DNA of 64,000 nucleotides, taken from assembly GCA_920105625.2 (NCBI GenBank), contig OV050030.1, positions 105,431,698 to 105,495,697 on the forward strand, given 5' to 3'. The notes below the pieces were generated by a model. The model made no database searches. It saw nothing but the letters and a program-made list of their open reading frames with translations, and was not told where the DNA came from. This document shows positions 52,601-64,000 of the stretch, piece by piece (position 1 is the stretch's first letter; every line of letters starts with the position of its first letter). The position numbers and the translations under genes were made by a program. This DNA comes from Clusia tigrina. Taxonomy: Eukaryota > Arthropoda > Insecta > Diptera > Clusiidae.

Positions 52601-55600
52601 AAATCACGTGTTGACATAAAAGGTCATAACTCACGAACGCGTCGACCGATTTCGTGCAAACTTATCTATAAACCATCTACACGACCATACGAACAAACCA
52701 CAAAAAGTTTCATTGAATTCGGTTTGACGGTTCATGAGTTATAAAGTCACAACGCACTTGCACCAATTTTTTATATATATAGATAGATTAGGTAGGGGGA
52801 GTTTTTATCCCTTTTGTCAATTTTACCCCCTAAATGTGGAACAATCCAAACAATGTAGAGCCTATGTTATCCGAGGGGTTTTTCTGAAGACTCTCTGAAA
52901 ATTTCATCAAAATCGGTCCAGCCGTTTTCGAGTGCATGCATTGCTTACATGCATACATACATACATAGGGAGGGAAAGTTTTTATCCCATTTGCCAATTT
53001 CACCCCCTACATGTAAAAAATCCAAACAATGTGTAGCGTATGTTACTCGCGAGTTTATTCTGAAAATTGCCTGAAAATTTCATCAAAATCGGTTCAGCCG
53101 TTTTCGAGTACATACGTTGCATACAAACATACATACATACATGCAAACTTTTATATGGACAAAATCACGTGTTGACATAAAAGGTCATAACTCACGAACG
53201 CGTCGACCGATTTCATTCAAACTTATCTATAAACCATCTACACGACCATACGAACAAACCACAAAAAGTTTCATTGAATTCGGTTTGACGGTTCATGAGT
53301 TATAAAGTCACAACGCACTTGCACCAATTTTTTATATATATAGATAGATTAGGTAGGGGGAGTTTTTATCCCTTTTGTCAATTTTACCCCCTAAATGTGG
53401 AACAATCCAAACAATGTATAGCCTATGTTATCCGAGGGGTTTTTCTGAAGACTCTCTGAAAATTTCATCAAAATCGGTCCAGCCGTTTTCGAGTGCATGC
53501 ATTGCTTACATGCATACATACATACATAGGGAGGGAAAGTTTTTATCCCATTTGCCAATTTCACCCCCTACATGTAAAAAATCCAAACAATGTGTAGCGT
53601 ATGTTACTCGCGAGTTTATTCTGAAAATTGCCTGAAAATTTCATCAAAATCGGTTCAGCCGTTTTCGAGTACATACGTTGCATACAAACATACATACATA
53701 CATGCAAACTTTTATATGGACAAAATCACGTGTTGACATAAAAGGTCATAACTCACGAACGCGTCGACCGATTTCATGCAAACTTATCTATAAACCATCT
53801 ACACGACCATACGAACAAACCACAAAAAGTTTCATTGAATTCGGTTTGACGGTTCATGAGTTATAAAGTCACATCGCACTTGCACCAATTTTTTATATAT
53901 ATAGATTAGGTAGGGGGAGTTTTTATCCCTTTTGTCAATTTTACCCCCTAAATGTGGAACAATCCAAACAATGTATAGCCTATGTTATCCGAGGGGTTTT
54001 TCTGAAGACTCTCTGAAAATTTCATCAAAATCGGTCCAGCCGTTTTCGAGTGCATGCATTGCTTACATGCATACATACATACATAGGGAGGGAAAGTTTT
54101 TATCCCATTTGCCAATTTCACACCCTACATGTAAAAAATCCAAACAACGTGTAGCGTATGTTACTCGCGAGTTTATTCTGAAAATTGCCTGAAAATTTCA
54201 TCAAAATCGGTTCAGCCGTTTTCGAGTACATACGTTGCATACAAACATACATACATACATGCAAACTTTTATATGGACAAAATCACGTGTTGACATAAAA
54301 GGTCATAACTCACGAACGCGTCGACCGATTTCGTGCAAACTTATCTATAAACCATCTACACGTCCATACGAACAAACCACAAAAAGTTTCATTGAATTCG
54401 GTTTGACGGTTCATGAGTTATAAAGTCACAACGCACTTGCACCAATTTGTTATATATATAGATAGATTAGGTAGGGGGAGTTTTTATCCCTTTTGTCAAT
54501 TTTACCCCCTAAATGTGGAACAGTCCAAACAATGTATAGCCTATGTTATCCGAGGGGTTTTTCTGAAGACTCTCTGAAAATTTCATCAAAATCGGTCCAG
54601 CCGTTTTCGAGTGCATGCATTGCTTACATGCATACATACATACATAGGGAGGGAAAGTTTTTATCCCATTTGCCAATTTCACCCCCTACATGTAAAAAAT
54701 CCAAACAATGTGTAGCGTATGTTACTCGCGAGTTTATTCTGAAAATTGCCTGAAAATTTCATCAAAATCGGTTCAGCCGTTTTCGAGTACATACGTTGCA
54801 TACAAACATACATACATACATGCAAACTTTTATATGGACAAAATCACGTGTTGACATAAAAGGTCATAACTCACGAACGCGTCGACCGATTTCATGCAAA
54901 CTTATCTATAAACCATCTACACGACCATACGAACAAACCACAAAAAGTTTCATTGAATTCGGTTTGACGGTTCATGAGTTATAAAGTCACAACGCACTTG
55001 CACCAATTTTTTATATATATAGATAGATTAGGTAGGGGGAGTTTTTATCCCTTTTGTCAATTTTACCCCCTAAATGTGGAACAATCCAAACAATGTATAG
55101 CCTATGTTATCCGAGGGGTTTTTCTGAAGACTCTCTGAAAATTTCAACAAAATCGGTCCAGCCGTTTTCGAGTGCATGCATTGCTTACATGCATACATAC
55201 ATACATAGGGAGGGAAAGTTTTTATCCCATTTGCCAATTTCACCCCCTACATGTAAAAAATCCAAACAATGTGTAGCGTATGTTACTCGCGAGTTTATTC
55301 TGAAAATTGCCTGAAAATTTCATCAAAATCGGTTCAGCCGTTTTCGAGTACATACGTTGCATACAAACATACATACATACATGCAAACTTTTATATGGAC
55401 AAAATCACGTGTTGACATAAAAGGTCATAACTCACGAACGCGTCGACCGATTTCATGCAAACTTATCTATAAACCATCTACACGACCATACGAACAAACC
55501 ACAAAAAGTTTCATTGAATTCGGTTTGACGGTTCATGAGTTATAAAGTCACAACGCACTTGCACCAATTTTTTATATATATAGTTTAGGTAGGGGGAGTT

Positions 55601-55610
55601 TTTATCCCTT
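46661..55610. repeat. Six-monomer higher-order repeat, about 3357 bp, two full copies and a partial third
   Basis: Markers recur in order at 3356 and 3358 bp: cacatcgcac (47.16, 50.51, 53.87 kb); caacgtgtagc with acgtccatac (47.2, 50.6, 53.9 kb); ggaacagtcc (47.8, 51.1, 54.5 kb); ttcaacaaaatc (48.4, 51.8, 55.1 kb); and gtagagcc with ttcattcaaac (49.5-49.9 and 52.8-53.2 kb). The 2-bp difference comes from a deletion at the 49.4-kb junction (cttcaccaatttttata). Confidence 0.88.
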
Positions 55611-58415
55611 TTGTCAATTTTACCCCCTAAATGTGGAACAATCCAAACAATGTATAGCCTATGTTATCCGAGGGGTTTTTCTGAAGACTCTCTGAAAATT
55701 TCATCAAAATCGGTCCAGCCGTTTTCGAGTGCATGCATTGCTTACATGCATACATACATACATAGGGAGGAAAAGTTTTTATCCCATTTGCCAATTTCAC
55801 ACCCTACATGTAAAAAATCCAAACAACGTGTAGCGTATGTTACTCGCGAGTTTATTCTGAAAATTGCCTGAAAATTTCATCAAAATCGGTTCAGCCGTTT
55901 TCGAGTACATACGTTGCATACAAACATACATACATACATGCAAACTTTTATATGGACAAAATCACGTGTTGACATAAAAGGTCATAACTCACGAACGCGT
56001 CGACCGATTTCGTGCAAACTTATCTATAAACCATCTACACGACCATACGAACAAACCACAAAAAGTTTCATTGAATTCGGTTTGACGGTTCATGAGTTAT
56101 AAAGTCACAACGCACTTGCACCAATTTGTTATATATATAGATAGATTAGGTAGGGGGAGTTTTTATCCCTTTTGTCAATTTTACCCCCTAAATGTGGAAC
56201 AGTCCAAACAATGTATAGCCTATGTTATCCGAGGGGTTTTTCTGAAGACTCTCTGAAAATTTCATCAAAATCGGTCCAGCCGTTTTCGAGTGCATGCATT
56301 GCTTACATGCATACATACATACATAGGGAGGGAAAGTTTTTATCCCATTTGCCAATTTCACCCCCTACATGTAAAAAATCCAAACAATGTGTAGCGTATG
56401 TTACTCGCGAGTTTATTCTGAAAATTGCCTGAAAATTTCATCAAAATCGGTTCAGCCGTTTTCGAGTACATACGTTGCATACAAACATACATACATACAT
56501 GCAAACTTTTATATGGACAAAATCACGTGTTGACATAAAAGGTCATAACTCACGAACGCGTCGACCGATTTCATGCAAACTTATCTATAAACCATCTACA
56601 CGACCATACGAACAAACCACAAAAAGTTTCATTGAATTCGGTTTGACGGTTCATGAGTTATAAAGTCACAACGCACTTGCACCAATTTTTTATATATATA
56701 GATAGATTAGGTAGGGGGAGTTTTTATCCCTTTTGTCAATTTTACCCCCTAAATGTGGAACAATCCAAACAATGTATAGCCTATGTTATCCGAGGGGTTT
56801 TTCTGAAGACTCTCTGAAAATTTCATCAAAATCGGTCCAGCCGTTTTCGAGTGCATGCATTGCTTACATGCATACATACATACATAGGGAGGGAAAGTTT
56901 TTATCCCATTTGCCAATTTCACCCCCTACATGTAAAAAATCCAAACAATGTGTAGCGTATGTTACTCGCGAGTTTATTCTGAAAATTGCCTGAAAATTTC
57001 ATCAAAATCGGTTCAGCCGTTTTCGAGTACATACGTTGCATACAAACATACATACATACATGCAAACTTTTATATGGACAAAATCACGTGTTGACATAAA
57101 AGGTCATAACTCACGAACGCGTCGACCGATTTCATGCAAACTTATCTATAAACCATCTACACGACCATACGAACAAACCACAAAAAGTTTCATTGAATTC
57201 GGTTTGACGGTTCATGAGTTATAAAGTCACAACGCACTTGCACCAATTTTTTATATATATAGATAGATTAGGTAGGGGGAGTTTTTATCCCTTTTGTCAA
57301 TTTTACCCCCTAAATGTGGAACAATCCAAACAATGTATAGCCTATGTTATCCGAGGGGTTTTTCTGAAGACTCTCTAAAAATTTCATAAAAATCGGTCCA
57401 GCCGTTTTCGGGTGCATGCATTGATTACATGCATACATACATACATAGGGAGGGAAAGTTTTTATCCCATTTGCCAATTTCACACCCTACATGTAAAAAA
57501 TCCAAACAATGTGTAGCGTATGTTACTCGCGAGTTTATTCTGAAAATTGCCTGAAAATTTCATCAAAATCGGTTCAGCCGTTTTCGAGTACATACGTTGC
57601 ATACAAACATACATACATACATGCAAACTTTTATATGGACAAAATCACGTGTTGACAAAAAAGGTCATAACTCACGAACGCGTCGACCGATTTCGTGCAA
57701 ACTTATCTATAAACCATCTACACGACCATACGAACAAACCACAAAAAGTTTCATTGAATTCGGTTTGACGGTTCATGAGTTATAAAGTCACAACGCACTT
57801 GCACCAATTTTTTATATATATAGATAGATTAGGTAGGGGGAGTTTTTATCCCTTTTGTCAATTTTACCCCCTAAATGTGGAACTATCCAAACAATGTATA
57901 GCCTATGTTATCCGAGGGGTTTTTCTGAAGACTCTTTGAAAATTTCATCAAAATCGGTCCAGCCGTTTTCGAGTGCATGCATTGCTTACATGCATACATA
58001 CATACATAGGGAGGGAATGTTTTTATCCCATTTTCCAATTTCACACCCTACATGTAAAAAATCCAAACAATGTGTAGCGTATGCTACTCGCGAGTTTATT
58101 CTGAAAATTGCCTGAAAATTTCATCAAAATCGGTTCAGCCGTTTTCGAGTACATACGTTGCATACAAACATACATACATACATGCAAACTTTTATATGGA
58201 CAAAATCACGTGTTGACATAAAAGGTCATAACTCACGAACGCGTGGACCGATTTCATGCAAACTTATCTATAAACCATCTACACGACCATACGAACAAAC
58301 CACAAAAAGTTTCATTGAATTCGGTTTGACGGTTCATGAGTTATAAAGTCACAACGCACTTGCACCAATTTTTTATATATATAGATAGATTAGGTAGGGG
58401 GAGTTTTTATCCCTT

Positions 58416-61400
58416 TTGTCAATTTTACCCCCTAAATGTGGAACAATCCAAACAATGTATAGCCTATGTTATCCGAGGGGTTTTTCTGAAGACTCTCTAA
58501 AAATTTCATAAAAATCGGTCCAGCCGTTTTCGGGTGCATGCATTGATTACATGCATACATACATACATAGGGAGGGAAAGTTTTTATCCCATTTGCCAAT
58601 TTCACACCCTACATGTAAAAAATCCAAACAATGTGTAGCGTATGTTACTCGCGAGTTTATTCTGAAAATTGCCTGAAAATTTCATCAAAATCGGTTCAGC
58701 CGTTTTCAAGTACATACGTTGCATACAAACATACATACATACATGCAAACTTTTATATGGACAAAATCACGTGTTGACATAAAAGGTCATAACTCACGAA
58801 CGCGTCGACCGATTTCGTGCAAACTTATCTATAAACCATCTACACGACCATACGAACAAACCACAAAAAGTTTCATTGAATTCGGTTTGACGGTTCATGA
58901 GTTATAAAGTCACAACGCACTTGCACCAATTTTTTATATATATAGATAGATTAGGTAGGGGGAGTTTTTATCCCTTTTGACAATTTTACCCCCTAAATGT
59001 GGAACAATCCAAACAATGTATAGCCTATGTTATCCGAGGGGTTTTTCTGAAGACTCTCTGAAAATTTCATCAAAATCGGTCCAGCCGTTTTCGAGTGCAT
59101 GCATTGCTTACATGCATACATACATACATAGGGAGGGAAAGTTTTTATCCCATTTGCCAATTTCACACCCTACATGTAAAAAATCCAAACAATGTGTAGC
59201 GTATGTTACTCGCGAGTTTATTCTGAAAATTGCCTGAAAATTTCATCAAAATCGGTTCAGCCGTTTTCGAGTACATACGTTGCATACAAACATACATACA
59301 TACATGCAAACTTTTATATGGACAAAATCACGTGTTGACATAAAAGGTCATAACACACGAACGCGTCGACCGATTTCGTGCAAACTTATCTATAAACCAT
59401 CTACACGACCATACGAACAAACCACAAAAAGTTTCATTGAATTCGGTTTGACGGTTCATGAGTTATAAAGTCACAACGCACTTGCACCAATTTGTTATAT
59501 ATATAGATAGATTAGGTAGGGGGAGTTTTTATCCCTTTTGTCAATTTTACCCCCTAAATGTGGAACAGTCCAAACAATGTATAGCCTATGTTATCCGAGG
59601 GGTTTTTCTGAAGACTCTCTGAAAATTTCATCAAAATCGGTCCAGCCGTTTTCGAGTGCATGCATTGCTTACATGCATACATACATACATAGGGAGGGAA
59701 AGTTTTTATCCCATTTGCCAATTTCACACCCTACATGTAAAAAATCCAAACAATGTGTAGCGTATGCTACTCGCGAGTTTATTCTGAAAATTGCCTGAAA
59801 ATTTCATCAAAATCGGTTCAGCCGTTTTCGAGTACATACGTTGCATACAAACATACATACATACATGCAAACTTTTATATGGACAAAATCACGTGTTGAC
59901 ATAAAAGGTCATAACTCACGAACGCGTCGACCGATTTCGTGCAAACTTATCTATAAACCATCTACACGACCATACGAACAAACCACAAAAAGTTTCATTG
60001 AATTCGGTTTGACGGTTCATGAGTTATAAAGTCACAACGCACTTGCACCAATTTTTTATATATATAGATAGATTAGGTAGGGGGAGTTTTTATCCCTTTT
60101 GTCAATTTTACCCCCTAAATGTGGAACAATCCAAACAATGTATAGCCTATGTTATCCGAGGGGTTTTTCTGAAGACTCTCTGAAAATTTCATCAAAATCG
60201 GTCCAGCCGTTTTCGAGTGCATGCATTGCTTACATGCATACATACATACATAGGGAGGGAAAGTTTTTATCCCATTTGCCAATTTCACACCCTACATGTA
60301 ACAAATCCAAACAATGTGTAGCGTATGTTACTCGCGAGTTTATTCTGAAAATTGCCTGAAAATTTCATCAAAATCGGTTCAGCCGTTTTCGAGTACATAC
60401 GTTGCATACAAACATACATACATACATGCAAACTTTTATATGGACAAAATCACGTGTTGACAAAAAAGGTCATAACTCACGAACGCGTCGACCGATTTCG
60501 TGCAAACTTATCTATAAACCATCTACACGACCATACGAACAAACCACAAAAAGTTTCATTGAATTCGGTTTGACGGTTCATGAGTTATAAAGTCACAACG
60601 CACTTGCACCAATTTTTTATATATATAGATAGATTAGGTAGGGGGAGTTTTTATCCCTTTTGTCAATTTTACCCCCTAAATGTGGAACAATCCAAACAAT
60701 GTATAGCCTATGTTATCCGAGGGGTTTTTCTGAAGACTCTCTAAAAATTTCATAAAAATCGGTCCAGCCGTTTTCGGGTGCATGCATTGATTACATGCAT
60801 ACATACATACATAGGGAGGGAAAGTTTTTATCCCATTTGCCAATTTCACACCCTACATGTAAAAAATCCAAACAATGTGTAGCGTATGTTACTCGCGAGT
60901 TTATTCTGAAAATTGCCTGAAAATTTCATCAAAATCGGTTCAGCCGTTTTCAAGTACATACGTTGCATACAAACATACATACATACATGCAAACTTTTAT
61001 ATGGACAAAATCACGTGTTGACATAAAAGGTCATAACTCACGAACGCGTCGACCGATTTCGTGCAAACTTATCTATAAACCATCTACACGACCATACGAA
61101 CAAACCACAAAAAGTTTCATTGAATTCGGTTTGACGGTTCATGAGTTATAAAGTCACAACGCACTTGCACCAATTTTTTATATATATAGATAGATTAGGT
61201 AGGGGGAGTTTTTATCCCTTTTGACAATTTTACCCCCTAAATGTGGAACAATCCAAACAATGTATAGCCTATGTTATCCGAGGGGTTTTTCTGAAGACTC
61301 TCTGAAAATTTCATCAAAATCGGTCCAGCCGTTTTCGAGTGCATGCATTGCTTACATGCATACATACATACATAGGGAGGGAAAGTTTTTATCCCATTTG

Positions 61401-62899
61401 CCAATTTCACACCCTACATGTAAAAAATCCAAACAATGTGTAGCGTATGTTACTCGCGAGTTTATTCTGAAAATTGCCTGAAAATTTCATCAAAATCGGT
61501 TCAGCCGTTTTCGAGTACATACGTTGCATACAAACATACATACATACATGCAAACTTTTATATGGACAAAATCACGTGTTGACATAAAACGTGTTGACGA
61601 ACGCGTCGACCGATTTCGTGCAAACTTATCTATAAACCATCTACACGACCATACGAACAAACCACAAAAAGTTTCATTGAATTCGGTTTGACGGTTCATG
61701 AGTTATAAAGTCACAACGCACTTGCACCAATTTGTTATATATATAGATAGATTAGGTAGGGGGAGTTTTTATCCCTTTTGTCAATTTTACCCCCTAAATG
61801 TGGAACAGTCCAAACAATGTATAGCCTATGTTATCCGAGGGGTTTTTCTGAAGACTCTCTGAAAATTTCATCAAAATCGGTCCAGCCGTTTTCGAGTGCA
61901 TGCATTGCTTACATGCATACATACATACATAGGGAGGGAAAGTTTTTATCCCATTTGCCAATTTCACACCCTACATGTAAAAAATCCAAACAATGTGTAG
62001 CGTATGCTACTCGCGAGTTTATTCTGAAAATTGCCTGAAAATTTCATCAAAATCGGTTCAGCCGTTTTCGAGTACATACGTTGCATACAAACATACATAC
62101 ATACATGCAAACTTTTATATGGACAAAATCACGTGTTGACATAAAAGGTCATAACTCACGAACGCGTCGACCGATTTCGTGCAAACTTATCTATAAACCA
62201 TCTACACGACCATACGAACAAACCACAAAAAGTTTCATTGAATTCGGTTTGACGGTTCATGAGTTATAAAGTCACAACGCACTTGCACCAATTTTTTATA
62301 TATATAGATAGATTAGGTAGGGGGAGTTTTTATCCCTTTTGTCAATTTTACCCCCTAAATGTGGAACAATCCAAACAATGTATAGCCTATGTTATCCGAG
62401 GGGTTTTTCTGAAGACTCTCTGAAAATTTCATCAAAATCGGTCCAGCCGTTTTCGAGTGCATGCATTGCTTACATGCATACATACATACATAGGGAGGGA
62501 AAGTTTTTATCCCATTTGCCAATTTCACACCCTACATGTAACAAATCCAAACAATGTGTAGCGTATGTTACTCGCGAGTTTATTCTGAAAATTGCCTGAA
62601 AATTTCATCAAAATCGGTTCAGCCGTTTTCGAGTACATACGTTGCATACAAACATACATACATACATGCAAACTTTTATATGGACAAAATCACGTGTTGA
62701 CAAAAAAGGTCATAACTCACGAACGCGTCGACCGATTTCGTGCAAACTTATCTATAAACCATCTACACGACCATACGAACAAACCACAAAAAGTTTCATT
62801 GAATTCGGTTTGACGGTTCATGAGTTATAAAGTCACAACGCACTTGCACCAATTTGTTATATATATAGATAGATTAGGTAGGGGGAGTTTTTATCCCTT
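58416..62899. repeat. Four-monomer higher-order repeat, 2244 bp, two copies
   Basis: Four markers recur in order: ctctaaaaatttcataaaa with cgggtgcatgcattgatt (58.5, 60.7 kb); cttttgacaatttta (59.0, 61.2 kb); ggaacagtcc with gtatgctactc (59.6, 61.8 kb); and gtaacaaatcc with gttgacaaaaaagg (60.3-60.5, 62.5-62.7 kb). The second copy is 4 bp shorter because of a local rearrangement near 61.6 kb. Confidence 0.88.
61573..61604. other. Local templated rearrangement in one monomer
   Basis: The usual segment ggtcataactcac is replaced here by a second copy of the nearby cgtgttgac (giving cataaaacgtgttgacgaac), a net loss of 4 bp. It removes the start of one arm of the module C inverted repeat in this monomer. 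Confidence 0.8.
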
Positions 62900-64000
62900 T
62901 TGTCAATTTTACCCCCTAAATGTGGAACATTCCAAACAATGTATAGCCTATGTTATCCGAGGGGTTTTTCTGAAGACTCTCTGAAAATTTCATCAAAATC
63001 GGTCCAGCCGTTTTCGAGTGCATGCATTGCTTACATGCATACATACATACATAGGGAGGGAAAGTTTTTATCCCATTTGCCAATTTCACCCCCTACATGT
63101 AAAAAATCCAAACAATGTGTAGCGTATGTTACTCGCGAGTTTATTCTGAAAATTGCCTGAAAATTTCATCAAAATCGGTTCAGCCGTTTTCGAGTACATA
63201 CGTTGCATACAAACATACATACATACATGCAAACTTTTATATGGACAAAATCACGTGTTGACATAAAAGGTCATAACTCACGAACGCGTCGACCGATTTC
63301 ATGCAAACTTATCTATAAACCATCTACACGACCATACGAACAAACCACAAAAAGTTTCATTGAATTCGGTTTGACGGTTCATGAGTTATAAAGTCACAAC
63401 GCACTTGCACCAATTTTTTATATATATAGATAGATTAGGTAGGGGGAGTTTTTATCCCTTTTGTCAATTTTACCCCCTAAATGTGGAACTATCCAAACAA
63501 TGTATAGCCTATGTTATCCGAGGGGTTTTTCTGAAGACTCTCTGAAAATTTCATCAAAATCGGTCCAGCCGTTTTCGAGTGCATGCATTGCTTACATGCA
63601 TACATACATACATAGGGAGGGAAAGTTTTTATCCCATTTGCCAATTTCACACCCTACATGTAAAAAATCCAAACAATGTGTAGCGTATGCTACTCGCGAG
63701 TTTATTCTGAAAATTGCCTGAAAATTTCATCAAAATCGGTTCAGCCGTTTTCGAGTACATACGTTGCATACAAACATACATACATACATGCAAACTTTTA
63801 TATGGACAAAATCACGTGTTGACATAAAAGGTCATAACTCACGAACGCGTCGACCGATTTCATGCAAACTTATCTATAAACCATCTACACGACCATACGA
63901 ACAAACCACAAAAAGTTTCATTGAATTCGGTTTGACGGTTCATGAGTTATAAAGTCACAACGCACTTGCACCAATTTTTTATATATATATAGATAGATTA

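Larger units (their letters stand above)
7583..64000 (-). repeat. Main satellite array, about 100 head-to-tail monomers of about 557-561 bp
   Basis: Uninterrupted direct repetition of one monomer, with near-identical neighbours and very few indels, continuing past the right edge of the window. Length exceptions are a 396-bp monomer, a 532-bp monomer and two monomers carrying a 338-bp LTR. Minus-strand reading gives Helitron-like ends: TC at the start and CTAA at the end, joined without a gap in the 557-bp class. Each monomer has short open frames of 86 and 62 codons on the plus strand. They begin at TTG or ATA rather than ATG and their breaks are tolerated, so I do not treat them as genes. 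The regularity and homogeneity point to unequal exchange or rolling-circle amplification. Confidence 0.97.
23549..64000 (-). repeat. Part of the array with 557, 560 and 561-bp monomers mixed
   Basis: From about 23.55 kb the plus-strand junction changes from tatatagattagg only to a mixture of tatatagattagg (557), tatatagaagattagg (560) and tatatagatagattagg (561). Base variants change too: catgcgaac gives way to catacgaac. The block to the left (8.7-23.5 kb) is almost purely the 557 class. This marks two amplification histories within one array. Confidence 0.85.

Noticed and set aside
220..63952. Recurring 86-codon and 62-codon open frames in every monomer, as a possible tandem gene family
   Set aside because: The longer frames start at TTG and the shorter at ATA, neither a standard eukaryotic ATG start. 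They span the ATAC tracts and core motifs, have no recognisable domain, and are broken without apparent consequence in several monomers. They repeat only because the DNA repeats.
7583..64000. CRISPR array
   Set aside because: Units are about 557 bp and repeated throughout, with no short repeat plus unique spacer pattern, and the context is eukaryotic.
1..64000. The whole array as an assembly artefact
   Set aside because: Private substitutions, several unit sizes, distinct length classes and embedded insertions are not expected from collapsed or looped assembly. Exact copy number may still be wrong.

Overview
The window looks like insect (at least arthropod) nuclear DNA. It is AT-rich, carries Helitron rolling-circle transposons and a solo LTR, has one short GT-AG intron, and is otherwise filled by one long satellite. 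Nothing suggests a bacterial or viral genome, and no host gene was recognised.

Layout. (1) 1-1771: three near-complete copies and one truncated copy of a satellite monomer of about 557-564 bp. (2) 1772-7582: two tandem copies of a 2.8-kb block. Each block holds, on the minus strand, a Helitron with an open reading frame for the N-terminal part of a Rep/helicase protein (copy A complete at both ends, copy B lacking its 3' end). Each block also holds a decayed helicase relic of an older Helitron and a roughly 170-bp miniature repeat. (3) 7583-64000: an unbroken array of about 100 monomers running off the right edge. From 8.7 to 23.5 kb it is almost entirely 557-bp monomers; beyond that it mixes 557, 560 and 561 bp. 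Several overlapping higher-order repeats are present, and two monomers carry the same 338-bp solo LTR.

Main interpretation. Read on the minus strand, each monomer begins TCTATATATATAAAAAA and ends CTAA. The monomer start matches the 5' terminus of the inserted Helitron for about 30 nt. CTAA fits the Helitron 3' rule (CTRR), so the array reads as hundreds-of-bases non-autonomous Helitron units joined head to tail (CTAA|TC). Almost all length variation lies exactly at that junction. Inside each monomer a ~35-bp core motif occurs four times, three direct and one inverted, so a ~53-bp imperfect hairpin is present in every copy.

How the parts relate. An old Helitron left a helicase relic. A younger Helitron, with a Rep ORF that stops before the HUH catalytic motifs, sits between that relic and a satellite monomer, abutting the monomer end to end (CTAG|TC). 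The whole piece was then duplicated. The satellite expanded by unequal exchange or rolling-circle amplification. The short reading frames that recur in every monomer are by-products of the repeat and are not annotated as genes. Family assignments rest on remembered motifs; no alignment or database search was run.
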